A stretch of DNA of 64,000 bases from CAWJMD01 sp963843835 (GCA_963843835.1 CAWJMD010000001.1:1178001-1242000), one strand, 5' to 3'; counted from the stretch's first letter, positions 36,561 to 46,001 are shown. The notes: a model not told the origin generated them from the sequence alone. Made by a program: numbers and translations.

Positions 36561-39035
36561 CTACGGGCTGAGCCGCTCGTCGCTCGGGCTCGAGCCGCGC
36601 GGCGCCGACGACCAGCCGGTGGCGGCCCGGGTGAGCGTGCCCATCGGCAGGTAGGTGGCGCCGTCCAGCGGGGGAGCGTTGAACTGCCCGTCCCAGGCGT
36701 TACGGCCCACGTACACAGCCAGCCAGCCGGCTGCGAGCTGGGACGCCGCGTACTCCTCACGCCCGTTGTACCGGTCCTGGCTGAAGGCCACCGGCGGGTC
36801 GTAGTTGTACGTGCGCCCGTCGCCAGTGCCGTTGCCGGCCACCAGAGCCTGCTGACCGGCGATGTGCTGGCTCAGCGCGTCCGCCGCCGGCCAGGTGGCT
36901 GCCCCGTCGAGCCCGTAGGCATAGGCGTGTGCATCGAAGCTGACGAACTGTGCGCGCCGTGGCTCACCCCAGTCGGACCCCTGCGGGAAGTAGATGCCGT
37001 TGGACCCGGGCTGGTACATCGTGCCGCCCGGCGGGAGCAGTGGTGCCCCGTTCGCGGGCGACGGATCCCCGGCCGTGAAGGAGCGCGTGGTGAACGCGCC
37101 GTAGACCGTGCTTCCGTTGACCATGGCCGCGACCGGTGCCCGTCGACCAGCGAGGCCGGCGAAGTCGACCGCCCACCAGTTCTGCTGGATGTTGGTCATG
37201 TAGTCCGGGTGCAGGAAGCCGTGGTTCTCCACGGTGCCGTCGTCGAAGGCGTTCGCGCCGGCCAGCCGGTCGGCGAGCGGTACGCCGTTGATCACCGTCG
37301 CCGAGCCCCTGTCCACCATCCGGGCGTACGCCGCGATCTCCAGGTCGACCGCCTTGCGCCGCCACTCCGCCGCGCGCGGGTGGGCCGGCATCATCGAGAC
37401 CGCGAGCTCCAGGAGCGCGGCGTTCCAGGAGTTCTCCTCGGCCTTGGTGTCGCCGGGGCTCACCTCGACTCCGCTGTCGTCCACCCAGTACTCGACCGGC
37501 ATGGTCAGCCGGATGTCGGCCTCGTAGCCGATCATCTGCGCGACGTACTCGCGGGTCTGCGGGGTGATCCGGTCCCAGATCAGCCAAGCCGCCTCGCCGG
37601 CCAGGTTGGCCCAGTGCGCGGTCTGCCAGCCACCGCCCCAGCCGCCGGGTGACACCGCCACGTGCTGGCAGGCGATCGAGCGCACCAACCAGTCCGAGTA
37701 CATGATCGCCTCGTCGCGGGTCCGTCCGACCACGGTGTCGCTGTGCGCGCGGGTGCGGGCGGCGACAGCCGTGGTGAGCGCCGCCATGGCCGGCCGCCGG
37801 ACGGCGTACTCCTGCTGCGCCTCGGGGAACCGGGAGAGGACGTCGGTGTAGCGCTGGCCGCGCCGGGAGTACCAGCGCTCGATGTACTGGGCGCCGAGCA
37901 GGTAGCGCTCGGACTCCAGCAGCGACGTGCGGAGCTGGAAGACCGGGTCGGTGCCCAGCGACGGGTTGGCCGGGTCGTAGGGGAGCGACTTGTCCAGCAG
38001 CAGGCTGGGCTTGACCAGTGACGCGAGCTGGTTGCGGTTCGCGACCCCGGCCGAGGCCGTGGGGCAGGCAGCGGCGCTCGGGCCGGCCGGGGTGCTCCAC
38101 GGTGCCGGCACGGTGCCCGCCTCGGCCGGGGCCGTGACCTGCCGGGTGGTCACCGTCGACCGGGCCTCCGCCCGCCGAGCCTTGCGGGTCATGCCGGCAA
38201 CCGGGGTCTTGGAGAGCCGGGCCCGGAGGAACCAGGAGGTCCCGCGGACCGCACCGACGGTGTCGGCGCCGTCGCCGTCCCAGTCGCCGGTCACGCCGAC
38301 GTCAGCGCCGCGGCCGAACGCGAACGAGTACGTCGGGGCAGCCTTGCGCCGGGGGGCCTTCGGCGCCTGCTGCAGGTACCACTTCGCTCCGCGCCGGACA
38401 CCCACGCCGTCCCGCCCGTCGCCGTCCCAGTCGCCGGTGACGGGGACGTCGGTCGCCTTCCCGAAGCCGAAGCGCCGCCAGGTCGCCCCGGCGGACGGGA
38501 AGCTGCGCAGCAGCCAGACGCCGGCGCGCACGACACCGACGTCGGTGCGGCCGTCGCGGTTGAAGTCGCCGACCACCGGCTTGTCACCGACCGTGCCGTA
38601 GTCGAACTCGCGGGTCGGCACGGGGGACGGGCCGATCATGGTGTCGTAGACGACCCAGTGCCCGTTGGTGAAGACGATGGGGGTGACGGCGCCGTCGCGG
38701 TTCCAGTCACCCCAGAGCTGGATCGACCCGGCCGGTGTGGGGACGTTGAACCGGGCGTCGGTGCCGCCGTCTCCCTCGCGGACCCGGGCGTCGGCGTGGG
38801 TCGGGCCGGCGAAGGCCGGCACGGACCGCATCGGGAAGACCGGCGCCGTCACCGCGCCCGGCTTCAGTGCTGGCGGCATCGCCGGTGCCCCCGGCGTCGT
38901 CACGGCAGCGACCGGTGACCCGCCGAGGGTCCCGCCGGCCAGGGCTGCCGTGAGCAGCGGCCACCAGGCCCGTCGTGCCGATCCGTCGTGCTGTCGCCCG
39001 GCCACCCGGTCCCCGTCCCCACCTGTGCGGTGCAT
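36561..39035 (-). CDS. Large secreted FG-GAP/VCBS-repeat protein with helical C-terminal domain
   Basis: An 824-aa exported protein read without any frame error. Signal region WWPLLTAALAGGTLGGSPVAAV. Residues about 85-260 contain at least four calcium-type FG-GAP loops of pattern DxNxDG or DxDxDG (DWNRDGAVTPIVF, DFNRDGRTDVGVV, DWDGDGRDGVGV, DWDGDGADTVGAV). The last 480 residues are helix-rich, with WSRRGQRYTDVL-like, EAAWLIWDRITPQTREYVAQMIG, WVDDSGVEVSPGDTKAEENSWNAALLELAVSMMP and FLHPDYMTNIQQNW blocks. This recalls (alpha/alpha) barrel polysaccharide-lyase or glycosidase folds. I cannot assign activity. Start ATG 39035. Confidence 0.78.
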   Translation of the reverse strand: MHRTGGDGDRVAGRQHDGSARRAWWPLLTAALAGGTLGGSPVAAVTTPGAPAMPPALKPGAVTAPVFPMRSVPAFAGPTHADARVREGDGGTDARFNVPTPAGSIQLWGDWNRDGAVTPIVFTNGHWVVYDTMIGPSPVPTREFDYGTVGDKPVVGDFNRDGRTDVGVVRAGVWLLRSFPSAGATWRRFGFGKATDVPVTGDWDGDGRDGVGVRRGAKWYLQQAPKAPRRKAAPTYSFAFGRGADVGVTGDWDGDGADTVGAVRGTSWFLRARLSKTPVAGMTRKARRAEARSTVTTRQVTAPAEAGTVPAPWSTPAGPSAAACPTASAGVANRNQLASLVKPSLLLDKSLPYDPANPSLGTDPVFQLRTSLLESERYLLGAQYIERWYSRRGQRYTDVLSRFPEAQQEYAVRRPAMAALTTAVAARTRAHSDTVVGRTRDEAIMYSDWLVRSIACQHVAVSPGGWGGGWQTAHWANLAGEAAWLIWDRITPQTREYVAQMIGYEADIRLTMPVEYWVDDSGVEVSPGDTKAEENSWNAALLELAVSMMPAHPRAAEWRRKAVDLEIAAYARMVDRGSATVINGVPLADRLAGANAFDDGTVENHGFLHPDYMTNIQQNWWAVDFAGLAGRRAPVAAMVNGSTVYGAFTTRSFTAGDPSPANGAPLLPPGGTMYQPGSNGIYFPQGSDWGEPRRAQFVSFDAHAYAYGLDGAATWPAADALSQHIAGQQALVAGNGTGDGRTYNYDPPVAFSQDRYNGREEYAASQLAAGWLAVYVGRNAWDGQFNAPPLDGATYLPMGTLTRAATGWSSAPRGSSPSDERLSP

Positions 39036-39232
39036 CTGTCTGCCTGGTCCCGCCGTCGTGTCGTGCCGTCGCAAACGGGCAGCTGGTGCAAACCGGGCGC
39101 AACTGTGCCACGTCGGTGGCTGTCGCGGGGCCGATTGACCCAAGGATGACGTACCGCGGTCGCCGAGCGGCCTCGCGACACGGCGTCGCGACGGGCCCGG
39201 TCGACCCTGACGCGGGTACGGCACAATGACGC

Positions 39233-39270
39233 AGGATCTCCGGCCTGCACGGCTCCGGACAGGAGATCCT
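39233..39270 (+). promoter_or_regulatory. Leader hairpin that covers the kamD Shine-Dalgarno
   Basis: AGGATCTCC (39233-39241) is the exact inverse of GGAGATCCT (39262-39270) across a 20-nt loop. The right arm holds the GGAG ribosome site; the ATG is at 39276. A -10-like CACAAT at 39222-39227 would start the RNA at about the left arm. The structure could switch kamD translation; this is inferred. Confidence 0.5.
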
Positions 39271-39275
39271 CCCTT

Positions 39276-40896
39276 ATGTCCGGTGCAGAGAGGCAGACGT
39301 TCGTGACGACGGTGCGTCCGGCGCGCAAGCTCGACCTCGACCCGGCCACGGTCCGCCGGGCCCGCAGCCCTGGCCCGGACCGCCGGCCGGCCGATCGTCG
39401 CGGCTGGCCCGCACCCACACGACGGTCTCGGTGGAGCGGGCGGTGCTGCGGCTGGCCGGCGTCGACCGGCGCCGACCCGGACGGCATCCCCTGGGTGAAC
39501 CGGCTGGTCGACGCCGTCCGGGAGCAGGCCGGTCTCGAGCACGGCGTCGCGCTGCCGGTCTGGGACGCGCTGCGGCGCAGCGGCGAGGCCGACCTGACCG
39601 CGCTGGCCCAGCGGGCCTCCACCGGCGGGCGTCGAGCTGCGGGTGCCCGAGGGGCGCGACGCCGACCGGGCCCGGCGCGCGTCGACGACGGCCGTGCGGC
39701 CGCGGGGCATCCGCCGATCGACCGCCGCCGGGCCGAGCGGGAGCGGCTGGTCGCGCGGATCGGCGACGCGCCGCGCCAGCCGTGGATCTACCTCATCGTC
39801 GCCACCGGCGACATCTACGAGGACATCCCGCAGGCGCAGGCCGCGGCCCGGGAGGGCGCCGACGTCATCGCGGTGATCCGCTCGACCGGGCAGTCGCTGC
39901 TCGACTACGTGCCCGAGGGCGCGACCCGCGAGGGGTACGCCGGCACCTACGCCACCCAGGAGAACTTCCGGCTGATGCGGGCCGCGCTGGACGACGTCTC
40001 CCGCGAGCTGGGCCGCTACGTCCGGCTGACCAACTACGCCTCCGGGCTGTGCATGCCGGAGATCGCCGCCCTGGCCGGCCTCGAGCGGCTGGACATGATG
40101 CTCAACGACTCGATGTACGGGATCCTCTTCCGCGACATCAACCCGGTCCGCACCTTCGTCGACCAGCGGTTCTCCCGGCAGGTGCACGCCCGGGCCGGCA
40201 TCATCATCAACACCGGCGAGGACAACTACCTCACCACCGCCGACGCCGTCGACGAGGCGCACACGGTCACCGTCAGCCAGCTGCTCAACGAGTACTTCGC
40301 CAAGGAGGCCGGCCTCGAGGACTGGCAGCTCGGCCTCGGCCACGCCTTCGAGATCAACCCCGACCTGCCGGACTCGTTCCGGCTCGAGCTGGCGCACGCG
40401 CTGCTGGCCCGCGAGCTGTTCCCCAAGGCGCCGCTGAAGTGGATGCCGCCGACCAAGCACATGACCGGCGACGTCTTCCGCGGCTACCTGCTCGACGGCT
40501 TCTTCAACCTGGTCGGTGCCCTGACCGGGCAGGGCATCCTGCTGGTCGGCATGATGACCGAGGCCGTCGTCACACCGTTCCTGTCCGACCGCGACCTGGC
40601 GCTGCAGAACGTGCGCTACGTCCTGGACGCGGCCGGCAGGCTGCACGAGGACTTCCAGCCGCGGCCCGGCGGCTTCATCCAGGCCGCGGGCGCACCAGGT
40701 GCTCGACGAGGCGGTCGAGCTGCTGGAGCGGATCACCGCGGAGCCGGGCAAGGCGCCGCTGCTGGACGCGATCGGCGACGGCACGTTCGGCCTGATGAAG
40801 CGGCCCGCCGACCGGGGCAAGGGCTTCGACGGCGTGGTCCGGCAGGCCGACGGGTACTTGAACCCGGCGACCGAGATCCTGGAGGGACGCGCATGA
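39276..40896 (+). CDS. kamD: D-lysine/L-beta-lysine 5,6-aminomutase alpha subunit
   Basis: KamD is the large PLP and adenosylcobalamin-binding TIM-barrel subunit that moves the omega-amino group of beta-lysine. It has about 538 aa with LDLDPATVRRARALARTAGRPIV, WVNRLVDAVREQAGLEHG, QPWIYLIVATGDIYEDIPQAQAAAREGADVIAVIRSTGQSLLDYVPEG, YASGLCMPEIAALAGLERLDMMLNDSMYGILFRDIN, EDNYLTTADAVDEAHTVTVSQLLNEYF and HAFEINPDLP in clean frame. Shifts near 39371, 39408, 39470, 39630, 39705 and 40693. Start ATG 39276; GTG 39303 also possible. The stop overlaps kamE (ATGA). Confidence 0.92.
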
Positions 40897-41651
40897 CCGA
40901 CGCCGGACAGCACGATCGTCCGGCCCTACGGCGACACCACCGGCGACGGCATGGTGCAGATGTCGTTCACCCTGCCGGTGCCGCACGACAAGCGCGCCGA
41001 GGGCGCCGCGCTGCAGCTGGCCGCCAAGATGGGCATGGACCCGGCGATGCTCGTGCACGCCAAGGCGATGGGACCGGACTTCACCTTCTTCGTCGTCTAC
41101 GGCGCAGGTGACCCACCTGGTCGACCTGTCGAAGGTCAAGGTCGTCGAGCGCGAGTACCCGCTGCTCACCGCGAAGGAGGTCAACGCGCGCCATCAAGGA
41201 GCGGCTGCGCCGCAAGCTCGTCGTGATCGGCGCGTGCATCGGCACCGACGCGCACACGGTCGGCATCGACGCGATCCTCAACATCAAGGGCTTCGCCGGC
41301 GAGAAGGGCCTCGAGTACTACCGCGAGATCAAGGTGGTCAACCTCGGCGCGCAGGTGCTCGTTCCCGAGCTGGTCGCCCGGGCCCGCGAGGAGAAGGCCG
41401 ACGCCGTGCTCGTGTCGCAGGTGGTGACCCAGCGCGACGCCCACCTGACCAACACCCGGGAGATGTCCGCGGCGTTCCGCGAGGCCTACCCGGCGGGCAC
41501 CGCACCGCTGCTCGTCGTCGGCGGCCCGCGGTTCGACGAGCACGCCGACCGACGAGCTCGGCGTCGACCGCATCTTCGGCCGCGGCACCACACCCGGCGA
41601 GGTCGCGAGCTATCTCGTGCACGCGCTGACCGCCGCCACGCCGGCACCTGA
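40893..41651 (+). CDS. kamE: D-lysine/L-beta-lysine 5,6-aminomutase beta subunit (frameshifted)
   Basis: KamE carries the cobalamin Rossmann domain. The base-off/His-on motif DAHTVG (in GACIGTDAHTVGIDAIL) supplies the axial histidine; the later LLVVGGPRFDE block binds the corrin tail. Before it lie MVQMSFTLPVPHDKRAEGAALQLAAKMG and FVVYGA then VTHLVDLSKVKVVEREYPLLTAKEVNA. Extra bases are at 40908 (between Gly and Ser), 41107 (in YGAVTHLVDL) and near 41193; another shift is at about 41550. With the final correction the gene stops at TGA 41649-41651, and gagagg follows for kal. Starts at ATG 40893, coupled to kamD. Confidence 0.92.
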
Positions 41652-41661
41652 GAGGACCGAC

Positions 41662-42076
41662 ATGACCGACGCCCCGGACCCGCGCAGCGGGCTCACCGTC
41701 ACGCACCGCCGCTACGTGCCCTACTCGCACGCCCACTACGCCGGCGACCTCGTCGACGGCGCCTACGTGCTCGGGCTGTTCGGCGACGTCGCGACCGAGG
41801 TGTGCATCCGCACCGACGGCGACGAGGGGTTGTTCGCGTCCTACTCGGACGTGCAGTTCCGGGCGCCGGTGCAGGCCGGCGACGTCGTCGAGGTCGACGC
41901 ACGCGTCACCCGGGTCGGCACCCGCAGCCGCGAGCTGACCTTCGAGGCGCGCGTGGTCTGTCGTGGAGTTGCCGCGGACGAGCCGGCCGACGGTCGCGTC
42001 GGCGGCCGACGTCCTCGACCCGCCGCTCGTCGCGGTCACTGCCGTCGGCACCGTGGTGGTCCCTCCGCAGACCTGA
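41662..42076 (+). CDS. kal: 3-aminobutyryl-CoA ammonia lyase (frameshifted at the end)
   Basis: Kal removes ammonia from 3-aminobutyryl-CoA to give crotonyl-CoA, late in the lysine pathway. It is a hot-dog fold of about 138 aa: VTHRRYVPYSHAHYAGDLVDGAYVLGLFGDVATEVCIRTDGDEGLFASYSDVQFRAPVQAGDVVEVDARVTRVGTRSRELTFEARVV in blocks. The frame changes between 41960 and 42000, and the correct end reads ASAADVLDPPLVAVTAVGTVVV to TGA 42074-42076. gagagg 5 nt before ATG 41662. It closes the kamD-kamE-kal operon. Confidence 0.87.
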
Positions 42077-42125
42077 GTGACCCGATCCGCCAGAGGTCAA
42101 TGGCCCATTCGGGGGATGTCGGGAC

Positions 42126-42145
42126 GCGTGTCCGGGCCGACACGC
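42126..42145 (+). terminator. Hairpin after kal
   Basis: GCGTGTC (42126-42132) and GACACGC (42139-42145) form a 7-bp stem with a 6-nt loop, 50 nt after the kal stop; probable operon terminator. Confidence 0.5.
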
Positions 42146-42335
42146 CGAAACCCTTACCAGCAAAGGGAAAAAGTCTGCTGCCAGCCTCGTCGCTCCTACC
42201 TGCGGCTTTGCGCATCTGCGCAGGTCACCGGGCGGTTGACAGGGACCTGTCGGAGCACCAAGGTGAGCGACGTCCACCACAGGACACCCGCAAGGAATCC
42301 CCCTCCGCGACACACACGTGGCGGCTTCGGGCCAG

Positions 42336-42362
42336 GGACGGCGCAATGCGCAAGCGCCGTCC
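42336..42362. repeat. 9-bp stem hairpin in the kal-lnt gap
   Basis: GGACGGCGC (42336-42344) pairs exactly with GCGCCGTCC (42354-42362) around a 9-nt loop that itself contains TGCGCA. It is too far from any gene end to be a simple terminator. Confidence 0.5.
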
Positions 42363-42665
42363 GGGTGCCAGGTCCGACCGCCGTCGTCGCCTCGGGTGGG
42401 GGGGAGACCCGGGGGGTGAGACACGGGAAGGGCCCGACCGCCCAGTAGACAACGGCCTTCGATCCGGCAGCCGGCCGGACGAGGTCGGTCCGAAGGGCGG
42501 TCCGGGCCCTGACCCGTCTCCGGGCCGGGCAGCCGTCAGGCCGCCGCGTCCCGGCCCCCGGCCGTCGGCACCGCCGCGGCCTCCCGGCCGTTGTACCGTC
42601 GCAGCCCGGCCCCGTGTCTCCAGCGGTGCCCGAGGACCGACGCCCGGGAAGGAACCGCACCCACG

Positions 42666-44272
42666 GTGACGAGCACGGCGACCGGACAGGCCGGTCCGGA
42701 CGCGGTCGACCGGGCTGCCACACCTGCGCGCTGGCGACCGGCCGGACTGGGTCCGCGCTGGCCGGCGCGGCGGTCAGCGGCGCCCTGGTCGCCCTGGCGC
42801 TGCCGCCGTACGACGTGTGGCCGCTGGCCCCCGTCGGAGTGGCCGGTCTGGTGCTGCTGCTGCCGTGGTCAGAGCGCCCGCCGGGCCGCCCTGCTGGGGC
42901 TGGTCCACGGCCTCGCGACGTTCGTCCCGCTGCTGTCCTGGCTCACGGTCATCGGCCCGGACGCGTGGCTCGCGGTCGCCCTGCTCGAGGCGCTCCTTCC
43001 TCGCCCTCGCCGGCGCGCTGCACCCCGGCCGTGCTGCGGCTGCCGTGGTGGCCGATCTGGGTCGCCTGCCTGTGGGTCGCGCAGGAGCTGGCCCGCGACA
43101 CGATGCCCGTTCGGTGGCTTCCCGTGGGGGCGGCTGGCGTTCGCCGAGACCGCGTCGCCGTTCACGCCCTACGCCGCCTCGGCGGGGCGCCCGCTGGTGA
43201 CCTTCGCGACCGCGCTGTCCGGCGCGCTGCTCGGCGGCTGCGGTCCTGCTGCGCTGGCGCCCTGGCGGCCGGCCGCCGTCGCTGGCGTGCTCGCGCTGGC
43301 GGTGCCCGTGGCCGGCGTGCGTCCTGCCGGTCGGGCGCGGGGGAGGGGCAGCCGGTCACGGTGGCGCTCGTGCAGGGCGACGTGCCCGGGGTCGGGCTGG
43401 ACTTCCAGGGCGAACGCGAGCAGGTGCTGCGCAACCACGTCGACGCGACCCATCGGCTCGCCGCCGACGTCCGGGCCGGGCGAGGTCGCCCGGCCGGACC
43501 TGGTGATCTGGCCGGAGAACGCCTCGGACATCGACCCGTTCCGCGACCCGGCGGCCGGCGCGCTGATCGACGGCGCGGTGCGCGACGTCGGCGTGCCGGT
43601 CCTGGTCGGTGCGGTCCTGCAGGGCCCGGGCCCGGACCACGTGAGCAACACCGGCATCGTCTGGGACCCGGCGACCGGGCCGGGGCGAGCGCTACGTCAA
43701 GCGGCACCCGGTGCCGTTCGGCGAGTACATCCCGTTCCGCGGCCCAGCTGACCGGGCTGATCACGCGGCTGGACCAGATCCCGCGAGGACTTCTACGCCG
43801 CGGACCGGCCCGGGCAACCTGACGCGTCGGCCCGGCCCGGGTCGGCGACGTCATCTGCTTCGAGGTCGCCTACGACGGGCTGGTCCGCGACGTCGTCCGC
43901 GGCGGCGCCCAGGTGCTGGTCGTGCAGACCAACAACGCGACCTACAACGGCACCGGCCAGCCCGTACCAGCAGATGGCGATGTCCCGGCTGCGTGCGGTC
44001 GAGACCGGGCGGGACGTGCTGGTCACCGCCACCAGCGGCATCAGCGCGGTCGTCCGCGCCGACGGGTCGGTCGCGGCCGCAGGCCCGGAGAAGGTGGCCC
44101 GCGACCCTGGTCGCCGAGGTGCCGCTGCGCGACGGGCAGCACGCTGGCGACCCGGCTCGGGGCCTGGCCGGAGTGGCTGCTCACCGGCGCTCGGCTGCTG
44201 GCCGCGGCCGCGGCGTCGCGGCGCCGGCGCCGCCGGCCGGGCGCGCGCGACGGCGCCCGGGCGCCGGGATGA
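42666..44272 (+). CDS. lnt: Apolipoprotein N-acyltransferase (heavily frameshifted)
   Basis: Lnt adds the third acyl chain to lipoproteins. About 530 aa: N-terminal membrane helices (VSGALVALALPPYDVWPLAPVGVAGLVLLL, GLVHGLATFVPLLSWLTVIGPDAWLAVALLEAL, WVACLWVAQELARD), then the nitrilase domain with VTVALVQGDVPG, DLVIWPENASDIDPF, YVKRHPVPFGEYIPFR (Glu and Lys) and VICFEVAYDG (catalytic Cys). TNNATYNGTGQ and AMSRLRAVETGRDVLVTATSGIS follow. Around ten single-base shifts are needed. GTG 42666 start is approximate. It overlaps ppm1 by four bases. Confidence 0.88.
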
Positions 44273-45058
44273 GCGGGCCCGGCGGCCTGCCCGCCGAGGT
44301 CGAGCGCGGTGCCGGGGTGCTGGTGGTCGTGCCGACCTACAAGGAGGCGCACAACGTCGAGGAGGTCGTGGCCCGGGTGCGCGCTGCCGTCCCGCTGGCG
44401 CACGTGCTGGTCGTCGACGACGCGCAGCCCGGACGGCACCGGCGACGCTGGCCGACGCGCTCGCCGCCGCCGACCCGCAGGTGCACGTGCTGCACCGGAC
44501 GGCGAAGGAGGGTCTCGGGCGCGGCGTACCTCGCGGGGTTCGGCTGGGGCCTCGAGCGGGACTACGACGTGCTGGTCGAGATGGACGCCGACGGCTCGCA
44601 CCAGCCGGAGCAGCTGCCCGCGCTGCTCGCGGCGCTGCCGGACGCCGACCTGGTGCTCGGCTCGCGCTGGGTGCCCGGCGGGTCGGTGGTCAACTGGCCG
44701 CTGCGCCGCCGGCTGCTCTCGCAGGGCGGCAACAGCTACGTCCGGCGGGCGCTGCGGCATCGGACGTCCGCGACGCGACCGGCGGCTTCCGCGCCTTCCG
44801 GCGCACGACCCTGGAGAAGCTGGACCTGGCCGGGGTCGCCAGCCACGGGCTACTGCTTCCAGGTGGACCTCGCGTGGCGCACCGTGCAGCAGGGGTTCCG
44901 TGTCGTCGAGGTGCCGATCGAGTTCGTGGAACGCGTGCGCGGGGCGTCCAAGATGAGCGGCGACGATCGTTCGCGAGGCGCTCTGGCGGGTCACCGTGTG
45001 GGGCGCCCGGGACCGGGCGTTGCGGCTGCGCGGCCGGGCCGCCGACAGGAGGAGGTGA
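44269..45058 (+). CDS. ppm1: Polyprenol monophosphomannose synthase (frameshifted)
   Basis: A family 2 glycosyltransferase of about 262 aa that moves mannose from GDP-mannose to polyprenol phosphate for lipoglycan and glycoprotein synthesis. Motifs: VLVVVPTYKEAHNVEEVVARV, the donor Asp VVDDASPDGTGDLADAL after correction, VLVEMDADGSHQPEQLPALL, VLGSRWVPGGSVVNWPLRRRLLS and DATGGFRAFRR. Shifts lie near 44425, 44520, 44760, 44845 and 44965. No C-terminal membrane domain, so it relies on Lnt as in mycobacteria. The ATG overlaps the lnt stop; AGGAGG near its end serves fxsA. Confidence 0.9.
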
Positions 45059-45063
45059 GCGCG

Positions 45064-45589
45064 ATGGGCTGGCTGCTGGTCCTGGCGTTCCTGGTCGTGC
45101 CGGTCGTCGAGATCTACGTGATCGTGCAGGTCGGCCAGGAGATCGGCGCGCTGCCGACCGTGCGCGCTGCTGCTGCTCGAGAGCGCTCTGGGCGCCTGGA
45201 TCGTCCGGCGCGAGGGCGCCCGGGCCTGGAGGGCGCTCCGCGGCGCGGTCACGTCCGGCCAGCTGCCGAGCCGGGAGCTCGCCGACGCTGCGCTGGTGCT
45301 CGTCGGCGGGACCCTGCTGCTCACGCCGGGCTTCGTCACCGACGTCTTCGGGTTCTTCTTCGTGCTGCCGTTCACCCGACCGCTGGCCCGGCGGCTGCTC
45401 GTCGGATTGCTGGCCCGGCGGGCCAGCGTCACGATCGTCCCGGTTCGGCCCGGTCGGCGGCCCGGCGGCGGGCCCGGCAGCCGTCCCCCGAGCGGTCACG
45501 GGCGGGTGGTGCCGGGTCAGGTGGTCCGGGACGACCCCGCAACGTCCCCGGACGACGAAGGTCCGGGCCGCGTCACCGGGGGGCAGTGA
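45064..45589 (+). CDS. fxsA: FxsA-family membrane protein
   Basis: About 174 aa with the FxsA core: WLLVLAFLVVPVVEIYVIVQVGQEIGALPT, then ESALGAWIVRREGARAWRALRGAVTSGQLPSRELADAALVLVGGTLLLTPGFVTDVFGFFFVLPFTRPLARRLL in blocks. Four membrane spans are likely, followed by a charged Pro/Gly tail. FxsA was named for phage F exclusion suppression; its function in actinobacteria is unknown. One shift near 45165 (in the leucine run). AGGAGG lies 9 nt before the ATG. Last gene of the lnt-ppm1-fxsA operon. Confidence 0.88.
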
Positions 45590-45626
45590 CACGACCCGGA
45601 CGTCTGTATCGCCGTCGGGTGGGGGC

Positions 45627-46001
45627 TCAGGCGCTCTTGCGCTGGCTCCGGCCACTCGTGGTCGTCTTGCGGGTACCCGCACGCAGCAGCTCCAGACGCT
45701 CCGCGAGCAGCACCTCGAGCTCCTTCACGCTGCGACGCTCGAGCAGCATGTCCCAGTGGGTACGTGCCGGCTTGCCCTTCTTGGGCTCGGGACGGGTGCC
45801 GTCCAGGCGCAGGGCTTCCGCGCCGCAGACGGTGCACTCCCAGACCTCGGGCACGTCGGCCTCGAGGGAGAAGGGGACGCTGAAACGGTGCTCGCTGGGA
45901 CAGGCGTAGGTGACGCTCTGCCGCGGCGCCATCTCGACGCCGAGGTCGGTCTCGTAGCTCTGGGCACCCAGACGCGAGCCGCGCAGTGCTCGCTCGGCCA
46001 T
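45627..46001 (-). CDS. rbpA: RNA polymerase-binding protein RbpA
   Basis: RbpA binds the housekeeping sigma factor and stabilises open complexes. 124 aa, frame intact: MAERALRGSRLGAQSYETDLGVEMAPRQSVTYACPSEHRFSVPFSLEADVPEVWECTVCGAEALRLDG in blocks, with a zinc site from YACPSEH and WECTVCG, and the sigma-interaction helix ARTHWDMLLERRSVKELEVLLAERLELLR. A basic tail of SGRSQRKSA closes it. AGAGGAGAT precedes the ATG. It converges on fxsA. Confidence 0.95.
   Translation of the reverse strand: MAERALRGSRLGAQSYETDLGVEMAPRQSVTYACPSEHRFSVPFSLEADVPEVWECTVCGAEALRLDGTRPEPKKGKPARTHWDMLLERRSVKELEVLLAERLELLRAGTRKTTTSGRSQRKSA

Larger units (their letters stand above)
42077..42665. other. 590-bp gap with several hairpins and no recognisable gene
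   Basis: No open frame in either strand here resembles a protein. The stretch has lower GC near 42150-42190 (cttaccagcaaaggg, aaaaagtctgctg). It holds strong inverted repeats at 42126-42145 and 42336-42362, and the palindrome TGCGCATCTGCGCA near 42210. A TTGACA occurs near 42235. The right end should contain the lnt promoter (TACCGT at 42592-42597). It may encode a small RNA or a structured leader; I cannot assign one. Confidence 0.5.

Noticed and set aside
39036..40913. Upstream extension of the FG-GAP protein frame into the kamD antisense
   Set aside because: The ATG at 39035 is followed by a good signal peptide, and the extension is antisense to kamD.
42160..42240. A GCAAAGCC...GGTAGG string on the minus strand recalling a c-di-GMP riboswitch
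   Set aside because: The two motifs are only a few bases apart instead of about 30-40, and no minus-strand gene follows.
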